A stretch of DNA of 64,000 nucleotides from Haberlea rhodopensis (Eukaryota > Streptophyta > Magnoliopsida > Lamiales > Gesneriaceae), in assembly GCA_907163345.1 (NCBI GenBank), contig CAJQUN010000422.1, positions 418,961 to 482,960 on the forward strand, read 5' to 3'. Of this stretch, positions 37,401 to 49,310 are shown piece by piece. The position numbers were made by a program, and so were the translations under genes. The first letter of the stretch is position 1. Every line of letters begins with the position of its first letter. A model generated the notes under the pieces. That model saw only the letters and a list, made by a program, of their open reading frames with translations. It did no database searches and was not told where the DNA came from.

Positions 37401-37919
37401 ATACTAAATGTCCAAATCATTATACTACGTGTAAACTGTAAACCCATGTACAGACGTGAGCGGTGAGACGGCAAATGCGTAAAAAATGCAAACACGTAGG
37501 AAAGTTATTAAACAATAAAAAACAGTGATTAAATAGGCTCACCGGAGCAGTTTTTCCAGGAAAGAATGGGAAATAAAAATGGCTCAAAAGAAGCACAATA
37601 TATTTGGAAGGGGAATTCGGTCGAACAGATTACGAGCATACGTCATTGGTCCTGACAGTGAAACCAAGGTAAATATCAAGTGTTTGCCCATGTCTGGGCT
37701 TGAAAGAGGGACGCCATGCCTTATGGAAAAGGCGTGAACTTGTTTCAGTTTGACTTCTTGGGCTGGACAAACTTGGGCTGGACAAATAGGCTACTGAAAT
37801 TGGGCCAGGGCTAAAAATAATATATTGTCATATATATGTAAAAAAAATTCAAAAAAAAATTTGGTTTTGGGCAGACCCGGGCTATAGCCCAGGTCAGCCC
37901 CTTAGAAGATCCGCCCTTG
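34473..37919 (-). mobile_element. hAT transposon (3.45 kb) in copia I
   Basis: Terminal inverted repeats begin CAAGGGCGGATC at both ends; 8-bp ATGTGTCC duplications flank the element. One transposase gene lies on the minus strand. Both subterminal regions carry a GGGGCTGAC motif. The element is structurally complete; only the transposase reading frame is damaged. Confidence 0.95.
34607..37027 (-). pseudogene. hAT transposase (TTF zinc finger/DUF4371 type), damaged
   Basis: Starts METRGVKGRKTMFSFFKPQ, then a TTF-type zinc-finger region (FNRFSWLEYSPTKDAVYCFPCFLF), then the RNase H-like catalytic region with FCILVDEAKDIS, CNMRGQGYDGASNMSG and YVHCFAHRLQL. The frame is interrupted by one in-frame TAG at 35690-35692 and resumes at once for 235 codons (RWTSHYDS onward). 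Stops follow near 34961, and the C-terminal dimerisation domain (LPVSTATTER, then KHVKSVLRNKM) is split by a one-base loss near 34770. It resembles ZMYM1-like plant hAT proteins. The usual product cuts and reinserts the transposon. Confidence 0.85.
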
Positions 37920-37927
37920 ATGTGTCC

Positions 37928-39640
37928 TTTGAGCTCCCAGTTGGGTAGTACTTTAGATTTAGCTATTTCAATATAGCTTAACCCATGATGCATTGCTTTA
38001 TTTCTATAAGTTATCGATTTGTTACATGATGTTTCAGTTTCATTGGTTTCATATAATATGCCAGATCTAACAAAGTTAATGAGTTTGAGTTTGCATGTAT
38101 CTATCATCGGTAGAGTGCTTGTCCTATGTAAGTTACAGTCACTGGTACTAAAACCCAGACCACTCTTGTCGCTTGTCTATTTCTACATTTCCAGCATCTT
38201 TTCCAATGAAAGTACTCACTAGTAAGGATAGTTTTTATTTTCAGTTATTAATTCATGGCGTTTGTTATGAAGTTTATCATTCTCATCGACCTGCGAGTTT
38301 ACTAGGCTGGGTACATCTTAGCTTCACTTGCTTATCTATTAGGTTTTTGTTTTCAACTTGGACTTCATTGACGACTCAAATAATTTTGTATACTCTTTAA
38401 CAATGTCACGAAATTTGGAAATTAGTTCATCTTTTGTAAACTCACTGGAACCAAAATCAAATACCTCATTATCATCAGGTTCTATGTCAGCCATCGGACA
38501 CTTCATTGCTTCTTCTTCGTTGCCATTGCAGAGTCTTCTAACTAATTAGATTCGGATTCGGATTCTGAATCTGCCCACTTGCCTTTTCTTTCTTCTTCAG
38601 TAACAAGAATTTTCTGATCTCTTTTTGATAGATTTTCGTTCTTCTTTGGAATACTTCTTTTTCTTCTTACCATCTTTCCTTGATCTGGTACAGTCTGCAA
38701 TGAAGTGTCAAGTCTTGCAACAATTGAAGCAAGCTTGATCCAAATTATCAGCAGAATCTTTTCTTACTTTATAGTTTAAGGAGAGTAATGCTGATAATTC
38801 TTTCTCATAAATTTGCTGAACTTTCAAACAAATAAAGACAGAGCATCATTGCGTGGATGTTCAGCAGATTTTTCTGGTATTGTCTATGTAGCAGCTGGAA
38901 CTGCTTTAGTTGGTTGAGGAGTTGATGGTTCTTCATCTCCACGAGTTCCTAACTCAAACTCATAAGCTTTTAAATCAACAAAGAGGTCATGAAGCTCGAT
39001 TTCGTTCAGGTCCTTTGATTCTCTCATGGCTATAGTCTTCATATCCCATTCTTTGTGTAGAGCTCTCGTTACTTTCAAAGCTATTTCCTTGTTGCCAAAG
39101 TTTTATCTAGAGAAGACCATTCGAGAACTAAACTTTAAAGTCATTTAAAGTTTCTCCCTGTTTCATTTTTATATTTTCATACTTATGAAGGGCGACAATA
39201 AGCCTATCCTCCTTAGTTTGTTCATTTCCTTTTTATATTGTCACACTTCTGAAAGGCGACAATAAGGTTATTCTCCTTAGTTTGTTCATTTTGTTCAATA
39301 GTTGAGTTAAGTTTTCCCATATTTCCTTTGTTGTATTACACATCTTTACTTTACCGAACATATTCTTATCTAGAGTTCTGGAAAGGATATCTTTGGCCAC
39401 GTATCTACATTGTTTTTTCTTTTATCTTCATTGTTCCATCAACTCTTGGCTTATCAATCAATTGAGGTGATCCTTCTATTATAAAAATAGTTATGTTGGC
39501 TTTAAGGATTTTTAATGGTCCATAAGTGATGGCGTACCACATATTATCGTCCTAAGCTGAGAGATGTCTCTGCATACGGATTTTCCAATCATCATAGTCT
39601 GGTTTTGAGAAAATGGGAATTTTATTCAATGATTACATTC
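37928..39640 (-). pseudogene. gag: copia gag, degraded
   Basis: Read on the minus strand: an N-terminal block FSKPDYDDWKIRMQ, a UBN2-type Gag segment (KEWDMKTIAMRESKDLNEIELHDLFVDLKAYEFEL, 38884-39078), a CCHC zinc knuckle broken by one stop (C-X2-C-X4-H-X4-C near 38690-38730), an acidic serine stretch and the tail motif DKSGLGF near 38150. These are in the order usual for plant copia Gag. Multiple stops and shifts. Confidence 0.75.
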
Positions 39641-39692
39641 AATATTTATATATAAAGTTCATAAATTGAGATAAACGTGTTATGATACCACT

Positions 39693-40386
39693 TGTTGGGA
39701 TAAAGTGAGGTGCTTAGAGGGAGTGAATAAGCACACACATTTTGTTGCTTTTAATTGAAATCAAGTTGACCGAAATATGTTATCTCAATATGTGCTACTC
39801 CATAGACAACTTATGTAAGTGCCGAATCGGCATGATAAAGCAGTGAACTACTCGATTGATTGAAAATAAATAGTAATGGAAACACAAGAGTTTGTTTATG
39901 GAATTTTGAAGCACACACAGAATCTTCCCTTCTTCCCAAACTAGGAAGGATGTTCACTAGAAGGCTTTGATTAGTACAACACTTGTACGAATACACTTCA
40001 GCTAGGTTCTACTTAGCTGAAAATCCTAGACTACTCCAACAACGATAGCACGTTCTGTGACAGTTACAAAGACAACTCTCTCTATATGAACTTGATTTAG
40101 AGTGTCTAAAATGAGCACTAAGATCTTTTGATAGATCAAGTAGAAAAATTTGATCTTGCTTGAATTGAGCATCTTGAATAATAGATTAGGCGAGTAAGCT
40201 GTTCAAGTAATTCTTGCAATAAGTGCTCGAGATTGTATTGCATTTTTGAATGATTGGCTTGTATTCAAATGCTTTAATTCTTCAGAAATCTTGTTCTTAA
40301 ATACTTATGAATTCCAACGTTCAGATTTCTTGAATAGAGGTTTTCGTATTTGTCTGCAACTTGTAGAGTACTTTCGCAGAGTTCTT
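39693..40386 (-). repeat. 5' LTR of copia I
   Basis: Begins TGTTGGGATAAAG on the plus strand and matches the left copy at 34186-34450 ('agacaacttatgtaagtg', 'gataaagcagtgaactactc'). The right limit is set by the start of the next element-like sequence at 40387 and is approximate. Confidence 0.6.
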
Positions 40387-40629
40387 GTAAGGCCCCGTCA
40401 CCCCGATACTAATTAATCAGGATTAACAATAATTATACAAAATCCGAATAACTAATTAAAAATTTAGTAGCATAATTGAATTGACCAAGGAAAATTCAAT
40501 TTAAAATTATCCAACTAGTAAAAGTGGAATTGAAGGAATAATCAAGTAAGTGGAAAAAGTATTCGAATTTTTAGAAAACCCCGGATGCTTAAAGTACCAG
40601 TTTTGAATAAATGTGTTCGGACAAGACAC

Positions 40630-40688
<59 letters not shown>

Positions 40689-40783
40689 CTCAATCAAATA
40701 AAAAGACACACAAAATACACACTAACACATAAACACACATAGTAACCATCACTCCTGCCTCTTTTTTCTCTCCACCTTCATTT
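40387..40783 (+). mobile_element. gypsy-like LTR start fragment
   Basis: Opens TGTAAGGCCCCGTCACCCCG and runs as AT-rich sequence resembling the start of a gypsy LTR. It stops at the copia H LTR. No internal region. Low certainty. Confidence 0.35.
40632..40685. repeat. (AT)n microsatellite, about 27 units
   Basis: Uninterrupted TA dinucleotides; a likely assembly- or length-variable site. Confidence 0.95.
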
Positions 40784-41550
40784 TGTTGGCTTTCCGTACT
40801 CCGGCGTTAGATCCAAACGCAGCGGAAAATAAACAGAAACAAATCTGACCCAGAGACGGATCGATTGCGCCTGATTCATATACAAACATGCAAATATCAT
40901 AAATATAATGCACGAAAAGAGATTACCGTTCACCGATATAATTCTGACGGCAGTGACCCTTGAGTCCAACCAACCTGACCAGATTTGGTTTTCGTACCCC
41001 AGCGTCAGATCCAAAGCAGCGAAAAATAAACAGAAACAAATATGACCCAGGGACGGATCGATTGCGCCTGATTCATATACAAACATGCAAATACATAAAT
41101 ATAATGCACGAAAAGAGATTACCGTTCACTGATATAATTCTGACGGCAGTGACCCTCGAGTCCAACCAACCTGACCAGATCTGGTTTTCGTACCCCGGCG
41201 TCAGATCCAAAAGCACGGAAAATAAACAGAAACAAATCTGACCCAGGGACGGATCGATTGCGCCTGATTCATATACAAACATGCAAATATCATAAATATA
41301 ATGCACGAAAAGAGATTATCGTTCACCGATGTAATTCTGACAGCAGTGACCCTCGAGTCCAACCAACCTGACCAGATCTACAAGCTCAGCACCAGTGCTA
41401 GTTTGGTGTTAGCGTTTCAATGAGAGTGAATGGAATCAATTATCAAACCTAGAGAATGACTGGCATATTTATAGTTGTCTAGTTGGGCTAGGGTCCATTA
41501 AGACCAACATGCCAACCATTGGCCCATTAGCTTGAAAGGCATTGCTAACA
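40784..41550 (-). repeat. 3' LTR of copia H
   Basis: The sense start is TGTTAGCAATGCC and the sense end GCCAACA. A sense TATA box (CTATAAATATG) is near 41466-41478. Three tandem copies of a unit of about 197 bp fill the 3' part. Confidence 0.85.
40790..41390. repeat. three tandem ~197-bp repeats in the LTR of H
   Basis: Units start near 40793, 40991 and 41187 (steps 198 and 196 bp). Each holds 'gacggatcgattgcgcctga' and 'gagattaccgttcac'. Confidence 0.95.
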
Positions 41551-41563
41551 ATCTCCCACTTGC
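41551..41563 (-). promoter_or_regulatory. polypurine tract of copia H
   Basis: Sense GCAAGTGGGAGAT directly before the LTR, a typical copia tract. Confidence 0.8.
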
Positions 41564-42450
41564 CCAAAAGCCAACACAAAACTACAAATTCATAATCCAA
41601 GCAACTCAATTCAATTGAACAACTTGATGTACTACCAATGTACATAATTATGAGACATAAATATATCAAACGTTTTCAGAACTTTCTATAAATGAAACAT
41701 TTTCAAATATAGAAACTCCACTAAAGTGAGGAGCTTTCAAAAAATTAAATGCATCTCTTCTAAATCACGTAAATTGAGAACAAAGTCTCAATTCTTATCG
41801 ATAGATCGACAGCCGGTTGATTGTGAACCAGCGAGGCTGCAGTAAGATCACAACCTTTGTGATTTTAGAAGTCAAACAACTTCTTTGGGCTTACCCTGAA
41901 TGCCCCATTGCCAATTAAACTCCTTTAATAGACAATGGCCGAAATATAATTTCAGCAACAACCTACTGATCGTAGATAGCGCCTAGCATCTGCGCTTCAC
42001 GAAGACCTAGATACAAATGACTTGCAACGTACAAGAACCTGTCAGCCATAGTTAGCGTGCAGTACATTCCTTTCACTCAATATGTCCCGATTGAATCAAG
42101 GGCATTGGTTGATCGAGACCTTTATGATTTCAATAACTATGTATTTGTTTCACGTTATATGATTCATTGTGTGCATATATGAAAAACGTTTTTCACAAGC
42201 ACTACCCACTCTGACCAAGGATTCCTTGAATCATATACAGAAAAACACATAGGGCATCCTGGTTCATCAAGACAAGTGGTGAATCCCCAACGACAATCAT
42301 AGGCCTCTGACAGCATCACCAAAATAACAACTTTATGACCCGCATGTGATCGGTCATTAAATCAAATTACACAGCTATCTATCAAGACTTCAATGTAGCC
42401 TCGGGTCATGAGGAGTAATGGTGCACAATTATGACTAGGAATTCTATACT
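41564..42450 (-). other. copia H 3' non-coding region
   Basis: Between the polypurine tract and the D insertion. No domain is recognisable; it is the untranslated tail expected after RNase H in long copia elements. It continues at 51483-51800. Confidence 0.5.
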
Positions 42451-44631
42451 TGTAATACCCCCGAAATGTCTATGTGTATATGTGTTATCATAAACGATTA
42501 TGTTGTGTTTTAAGGGTTGTGGTACATTTAATTTGGGGGTTATGTTCATGTCTTATTTAATGGGTTGAGATGTATGTTATGATAATATGGTTAGGGGGCA
42601 TGTTGGGTGTTTTAAGGGATGCATTAATTAAGTAATGTTATGAAATATCGAGTGATGATATTTTAATACATCGTGCTAAATACCGGGGCACAATTAAACA
42701 CCACATGGCACCCCAACCACACCACCCCACCCCATCAATCGGCCACCTCCCCCACTTGGCAACCCATCCTCCCCACTTGGTTCAACCCATGCTCCCACTC
42801 TCCTCATCCAATCATTCAACCTCCCACCTTCCTTCTCCTCCTTCTCTCCTCCATTTTCGTCCCAGATAAGCAGCATGTAGGCAAGGAAAAGGTTGGTAAA
42901 AGTGTTCAAATCTTACCAAAAGAGGAGCAAAATAGGGGAAAGGTTTTAATACTCTGTTTTTTCGGAGTTTTTTGTTTGGTTTTGGTTTTGGTGGTGATGA
43001 TTTCATGCATGCTAGTATAGGTTTGTTCGAAACCTTGGTATGAGTACTTGCATGGAAGTATTTTGTAGCCCCTAGCATGTTTGTTCGATCATGTTACATG
43101 TTTTATGTGTTAGATTACTTGTTATGAAAAGGAATGCTCGAAAATCTGGGTAAGATTATAATTGCCCTGTTTTCTGTAAATTTGGATGAGATCAAAGTTT
43201 ATGAGGATGTTATGATGCATGCTAGCTTAGGTTTTGTGAAACCTTTGATTTAAGTGCTTACATAGAAGTTTTATGAAGTTCCTAACATGTTTGTTTGGGC
43301 AAGTTTTATGTGTTATGAAGTAGGTTGCTTGCTATGAAGAAGGGTACTCGAAAATCTAGGGAAGTCCCGATTTTTCAGAGTGCTCGATCGATCGATAGTT
43401 TGGTCCCGATCGATCGAGCGACGCAGAAGATTTAAAGCATGGTTTGAAATTCAGGGGCCGATCGATCGGTAAAGTTCCTCGATCGATCGGTAAAAACATT
43501 TCGATCGATCGATCGAGGCAGAAAGTTGGGCACTGTTTATCATGTTTTCTCGATCGATCGAGACTTGGGTATCGATCCATCGAGAGAGGCAGAATCTTGG
43601 CAAATATTTTTAATTGATTTATTTTGAAGAATTTTGTCAATGATTCTTGAAATGGTATCTAATATTGTATTATGTGGTTATGTAGAACCATCCCAGGTAC
43701 CAGTACAATCAAGGAGATAAAGTCTATTGACTCCCCCACCTTTTGAAAAGGTACGTAAGAGACGTACGAGCATCGGATGGTAAAACACACTTCTATACTA
43801 TGACTATACAATGATTGCATAAGTATTTATGATAAGATGATGATGTGTATAAGATGATGATGTTTACAAGATGATGATGTTTATAAGATGGTGATGTTTA
43901 TGATATGATGATGATGATGTATGTTTAACTATGTTATTGAGAATGATAGAGTGTTCTGGTAGTTGTTATGGGAAAGCGAGGAAGGTACTTACCGCTGACA
44001 TAGCTAGTGAGGAGATACATCCGCTATCAAGGTGTAGCGAGGGGTATCACAGTACCGCTATATGTCGAAGCGAGGGGGCCAATTGTTCCGCTGACATAAC
44101 AAGGCCAGAAACATCCCCATTTTTAATTAACATTATTGATTATGGGCATATAAGTGAAGTATGATGTTAATCATTTATGTCAAGTACTAATGATTACATG
44201 CATGAATGTGAATCAGGGACAACAAAAAGGGGTTAACGATTAACCAAGAAGTACATGTTAACGGTTATTTCATGCATTTATTCATATGCCATTTTCTTAT
44301 GATGTTAAGTAATGATGTACATGCTCATGATGGGTTGTCCCTGTAGGTACGCTTTTGGACTGAAGGGCTAAGGGTCAGGTTGAGGGAGTGAGCTAAAAGG
44401 AGCACAAGGATGGATAAGGATTCAGGATATGATTAGTATCTACTCTAGGAGTAGTATAAATCTAAAATGTTAGCATTCGTTTATGGCAATGTAACCAATA
44501 AGGTTTGATGTTTTATTTTTGGGCCTGTAATCCTGTTAGCTCACGTAACAACCGGAATTCTAAGATGTCATTAATGCATGTTTAGTCCATATTTTGTTAT
44601 TAAAACACTGTTAAGGTAGGAAGACCCTACA
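42451..44631 (+). repeat. 5' LTR of D
   Basis: TGTAATACCCCCGAAATG to GACCCTACA. Donor-like GAAAAG|GTACGTAAGAG at 43750/43751; AGCG/CGCT array 43975-44100; terminal hairpin 44440-44454; tandem GATGATGTTTA units near 43840-43920. Confidence 0.95.
43385..43582. repeat. CGATCGATCG array in the 5' LTR of D
   Basis: Cores start at 43385, 43407, 43459, 43480, 43502, 43551 and 43573 (last one changed). Steps are 22, 52, 21, 22, 49 and 22 bp, the same layout as in E with one unit fewer. Confidence 0.9.
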
Positions 44632-44635
44632 TTAG

Positions 44636-44652
44636 TGGTATCAGAACAGTGG
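44636..44652 (+). promoter_or_regulatory. primer binding site of D
   Basis: TGGTATCAGAACAGTGG: one base off the tRNA-Met complement found in A, E and F. Confidence 0.85.
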
Positions 44653-44837
44653 TTAGAGAACTCGGGAATGAGTGAAGGGTAGCCTTAGCAGTAAGTTCGC
44701 TAGGTGCTCACTTTTAAACATGTTTTGTGCATGTGTTGCATATGAAGTATATGATGTTATACTAACATGTTTTGTTTCTCTAACGATGTATTATATGAAC
44801 TGCTTTTGGGTATTGTTGTTAACCCTTGTGTTGCAGC

Positions 44838-45950
44838 ATGGCAGCAAATGTGGAAGTGGGTGATGCAATTAGTGTTAATGCAAGTGCTGGGCATACAAAT
44901 CCCTTACCACCGCCAGCCTTGGGCGAAGAACCTTCTGAGCAACAGTTACCTAGGGAGCTAAGTTTGGCTCAGTTTCTGGCATACCGACCCCCGATGTTCG
45001 AAGGAACTGGACAGGGGAACTGGCCGAGGAGTGGTTAGAGAGGATGGAACAGATATTTGTGGCAGCTCCATGTGCGAAGTCAGCATGGATAAGGTTAGCG
45101 GAATTCCAACTGGCCAAGAAGGCATTGATGTGGTGGAAGACCACAGTGGTAGAGCAAGAGGCTCAGGGACAGGAAATTAATTGGAAGCTGTTCAGAACCC
45201 GGTTTCTGACTCGCTATTTTTCAGCTGCTGCACGACAGGCTAAAGAAGATGAGTTCACTAACCTTAGGCAAGGTACCACGCCTGTGTCAGATTATGCTCT
45301 CCATTACTGTTCTTTACTTCGTTATGTGCCCCATGTTGCTGCGAATACCCAGGCAAAGATGAGGCATTTCATGAAAGGCTTGAGGCCTGAACTGTATGAC
45401 AGGGTCGTCACTTATGGCCCTGCTTGCTTTGATGACGCCCTTTCATGGGCCGAGCTAGCCGAACTGGGAGTTGGTGCATATCCTGATGCCGCGCCACCTC
45501 CAGCACCCCCTCAGAAATCCACTTCTGATAATTTGAAGCCGAGGGGTGATCAGTTTAAGCCAAGGGGGAACACACCAGCGTCGAGATTCAGTGGTAAGAG
45601 GCCCGAGAATCGTTGGAAAGGAACCCGTAGGAATGACGCCCCGTCGGGAAGAGGACAGTCTCAGGGAGACAGATTTGGGAAGGTCCGGTGCTCTCTTTGT
45701 GGGCAACCACACTCGACGAAAGACTGCGTAGGCTGTTATGTATGTGGCAATAAGGGTCACTTTGCTCGAGAATGTCCCAATAGGGAGGGACAACGGAACT
45801 CTACGGGGAGGCCTGTAGACAGAGCAGTGCAGCACAGGCCACCGTTTGTACCGAGGCAGTATGGAGGTCAACCTATGGGGCCACCTCAGGGGCAAGTTTA
45901 TGCATTGACAAGGGAGCAGGCTACAGCGGCTCCGGAGGAAGTGATAGCGG
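44838..45950 (+). pseudogene. gag: gag of element D
   Basis: The ATG at 44838 follows TTGCAGC. The N-terminal part is in one frame until a one-base loss near 45010 (GTGQGNWPRSG is the shifted end). The long frame then reads EQIFVAAPCAKSAWIRLAE, the Gag core, the arginine- and glycine-rich linker and the knuckle CYVCGNKGHFARECPN near 45740-45785, preceded by CSLCGQPHSTKDC. It runs on in frame into protease, so gag and pol form one polyprotein in this family. Confidence 0.85.
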
Positions 45951-48900
45951 GTACGTGTCTTTTATTTACGCATTCTGCTTTTATATTGCTAGACACAGGT
46001 GCGTCACACTCTTTTGTGTCGACAAGTTTTGTGGAAAGGCACCACATATGCACTTCTCCGTCGCCCACGCCCCTTATGGTCTCGACACCCGCTGGAAGAA
46101 GTTTGATTGCTGATCAGATTGTCTATAAAGGCCTCATTAATTTTGAGGGCAATGAGCTAAGGTCAGACTTGATTGTTCTGGGAATGTCGGACTTCGATTG
46201 CATTGGGGGCATCGATGTGCTGAACAAGTATCAGGCAGTTGTGGACTGCAGACAGAGGACTGTCCGATTCAGATCTAATTTGGGAGTCCAGGGGACATTC
46301 TATGGGGATGGTTCCCGTTCAAAGATCCCGTTGATATCTGCTGTCAAGATGGCACAGTTATTGGAACGAGGCTATACGGGATATCTCATCTATGCTATCG
46401 ATGTTACGGAAAAGAAAGAAGACTTAAAGGTCGAAGATGTGCCTGTAGTGGTGGAATTTGCTAATGTTTTTCCGGAGGAGATTCCCGGATTCCCACCGAC
46501 GAGAGAGGTCGAGTTTGGGATTGAGTTACTACCGGGGACGTCTGCCATTTCTCGTGCCCCGTATAGGATGGCACCATCGGAGTTAAGGGAGTTGAAGGTT
46601 CAGTTGCAAGAGCTCCTTGATAAGGGTTACATACGCCCTAGCTTATCGCCCTGGGGTGCACCAGTCCTATTTGTCAAAAAGAAAGATGGTTCGATGCGTC
46701 TGTGCATTGATTACAGGCAACTGAACAAAGCCACGGTGAAGAATAAGTATCCACTTCCGAGGATCGATGATTTGTTTGACCAGTTGCAGGGTACGAGGCT
46801 CTACAGTAAGATCGATCTGAGGTCGGGGTATCATCAGATTCGGGTAAGGGAAGATGACGTTCAGAAGACTGCTTTCAGGACTAGGTATGGGCACTATGAA
46901 TTCTTAGTCATGCCTTTTGGGGTGACGAATGCCCCAACTATTTTTATGAGCCTGATGAACAGGGTGTTCCAACTGTATTTGGATCAGTTCGTCATTGTTT
47001 TCATTGACGATATACTCATTTACTCTCGGACTGAAGAAGAGCATGTAAGGCACTTGCGGACAGTACTCCAGATCCTTAGGGATCATCAGTTATATGCAAA
47101 GCTTAGCAAGTGCGAGTTCTGGTTGAGCAGTGTGGTGTTCTTGGGCCATGTTATATCTAGCAGTGGGATATCTGTGGATCCCAGGAAGATTGAAGCTGTG
47201 ATGGAGTGGGCTACACCCACTTCTGTACCTGAGATACAGAGCTTTCTCGGTTTGGCAGGATATTACCGACGTTTCATCGAGGGTTTCACATTGCCAGACC
47301 CCTGTCACTGCTGACTCAGAAAGGAGTACCATTCAATTGGTCTGAAGCTTGTGAGGTGGATTGACTACGGCACCTGTATTGGTGATTCCTTCTAAGAATA
47401 AGAGGTTTGCCTTGTACACGGATGCGTCACTGCAGGGTTTGGGATGTGTGCTGATGTAAGATAAGCATGTGGTAGCTTATGCATCGAGGCAGTTGAAGCC
47501 GCATGAGGCTAGGTATCCAGTCCATGATTTGGAGCTGGCGGCCATTATATTTGCCTTGAAGATTTGGAGGCATTACCTGTATGGTACGACGTTTACCATC
47601 TATTCAGACCATAAGAGCCTGAAGTTTTGTTCACACAGGCTGAATTGAATATGCGCCAAAGGAGGTGGATGGATTTACTCAAGGATTATGACTGTGAGAT
47701 TGAGTACCATCCTGGTAAAGCAAATTTGATAGCAGACGCCTTAAGTCGGAAGGTGAAGAGTACTGCTGAGGATGCCATGAGTTTATCAGCTATGATGACT
47801 TCTTATTGCCATCTGGGCTATGATTTCGATGTGGACACATCGTCGGTGCGAGTGTCGACCTTATTGGCCGAGCCAGACATATTTGAGGCTATCAGGAAGG
47901 CCCAGAGGTCGGATGTGAGGTTCAGAGATGGTCGTCAATAGTACTTCAGGGTCAGCCATCAAAGTTCAGAGTGGCTGAGGATGATTCCTTGAGACTGGGC
48001 AACCGTTTGGTAGTCCCAGATACACCAGAGTTGCGTAGAGGAATATTGGAGCGAGCTCACAGTAGCCGGTTCAGTATCCACCCAGGAGGAAGAAAAATGT
48101 ATAAGGACCTAAGTGGTCAATTCTGGTGGAGAAGCATGAAGCGTGATGTTATAGCTTTTGTCAAAAGATGTTTGATCTGCCAGCAGGTAAAGGCAGAAAG
48201 GCAGAGGCCTGGTGACGAGCTGAAGAGCTTGGAAGTACCTAAGTGGAAGTGGGAGCATATATCTATGAATTTCGTGACCCACTTGCCAAGGACGGCCTCA
48301 GGATTTGATGCGATCTGGGTGATCATGGATAGGTTGACGAAGATGGCTCATTTCATCACTTACTGTATATCCTTCACATACCTAAAGATGGCCCAATTAT
48401 ATGTAAGGGATGTGGTGAGATTGCATGGTATTCCAGTCTCGATTGTGTCTGATAGGGACCCAAGGTTTACTTCACATTTCTGGGAGGGTCTCCAGGCAGC
48501 TTTGGGCACGGAAGTGAGACTGAGTACAACTTATCACCCTCAGACAGACGGCCAACAGAGCGTACCATTCAGACGCTCGAAGATATCTTGAGGGCATGTG
48601 TATTGGAGTTTGATACTCCATGGCAGGATTCAGTGGCACTGGTGGAGTTCTCCTATAATAACAGCTATCAGGCGAGCATTCAAATGGCCCCTTTTGAAGC
48701 TCTTCACGAACGACGCTGTAGGTGTGGGAGGACTTGACTAGTAAAACGGTCGGAGAACCAGATATGATCAGGGGTATGGAAGAGAAGGTCAAGTTGATAC
48801 GTCAGAAGATGAAAGCGACCCAGGATAGGCAAGCAGCCTATGCCAATATGCGATGACGACCGCTGGAATTTCAATTAGGAGACAAGGTCTTCTTAAAGAT

Positions 48901-49310
48901 CTCGCCCTTCAGGGGTGTGGTTCGGTTTGGTATGCGGGGGAAGTTATCTCCGAGGTATGTTGGGCCATATGAAGTTTTGCAGCGTATCGGTACATTGGCC
49001 TACCGTTTGGCTCTACCGCCATCCTTATCTGGCATACATGATGTTTTGCACGTCTCTATGTTACGGAAGTATGAGCCAGACCCGTCTCATGTCTTACACC
49101 CTACTGAAGTACAGTTGGACTCAGGCGTATCCTACGTGGAACGACCCATCAGAATTCTGGATCGAGAGGATCGCAGATTACGAAGCAAGATTATACCGAT
49201 GTCAAAGTTCAGTGGGATCGAAGGGGTGTCGAGGAGGCTACGTGGGAGACGGAACGGCATATGGTGCAGCACTATCCAGAACTATTCTCTGGTATGTTTT
49301 TATGTTTAGT
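45951..49310 (+). pseudogene. pol: pol of element D: PR-RT-RNase H-IN-chromodomain
   Basis: Protease LLDTGASHSF (DTG at 45992-46000); RT with RLCIDYRQLNK, DLRSGYHQIRV and FIDDIL near 47000; a small deletion near 47290 shifts the frame; RNase H (TDASLQGLGCVLM) has a stop at about 47456; integrase zinc head HPGG-KMYKDL near 48079 and CLICQQVK; core SDRDPRF and HPQTDGQ, shifted near 48550; further stops near 48735 and 48856; chromodomain-like tail to about 49300. At least five disabling changes. Confidence 0.85.

Larger units (their letters stand above)
34186..40386 (-). mobile_element. Ty1/copia element I, gag-only remnant
   Basis: LTR copies are at 34186-34464 (3', truncated) and about 39693-40386 (5'), both starting TGTTGGGAT on the plus strand and sharing about 250 bp. 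Between them, ignoring the inserted hAT, only a degraded gag remains; pol is absent, so an internal deletion joined gag to the 3' LTR. Next to the 5' LTR is a tRNA-Met-like site (sense TGGTATCATAACA, ending about 39690). The right LTR end is not clear, so no target duplication can be given. Confidence 0.7.
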
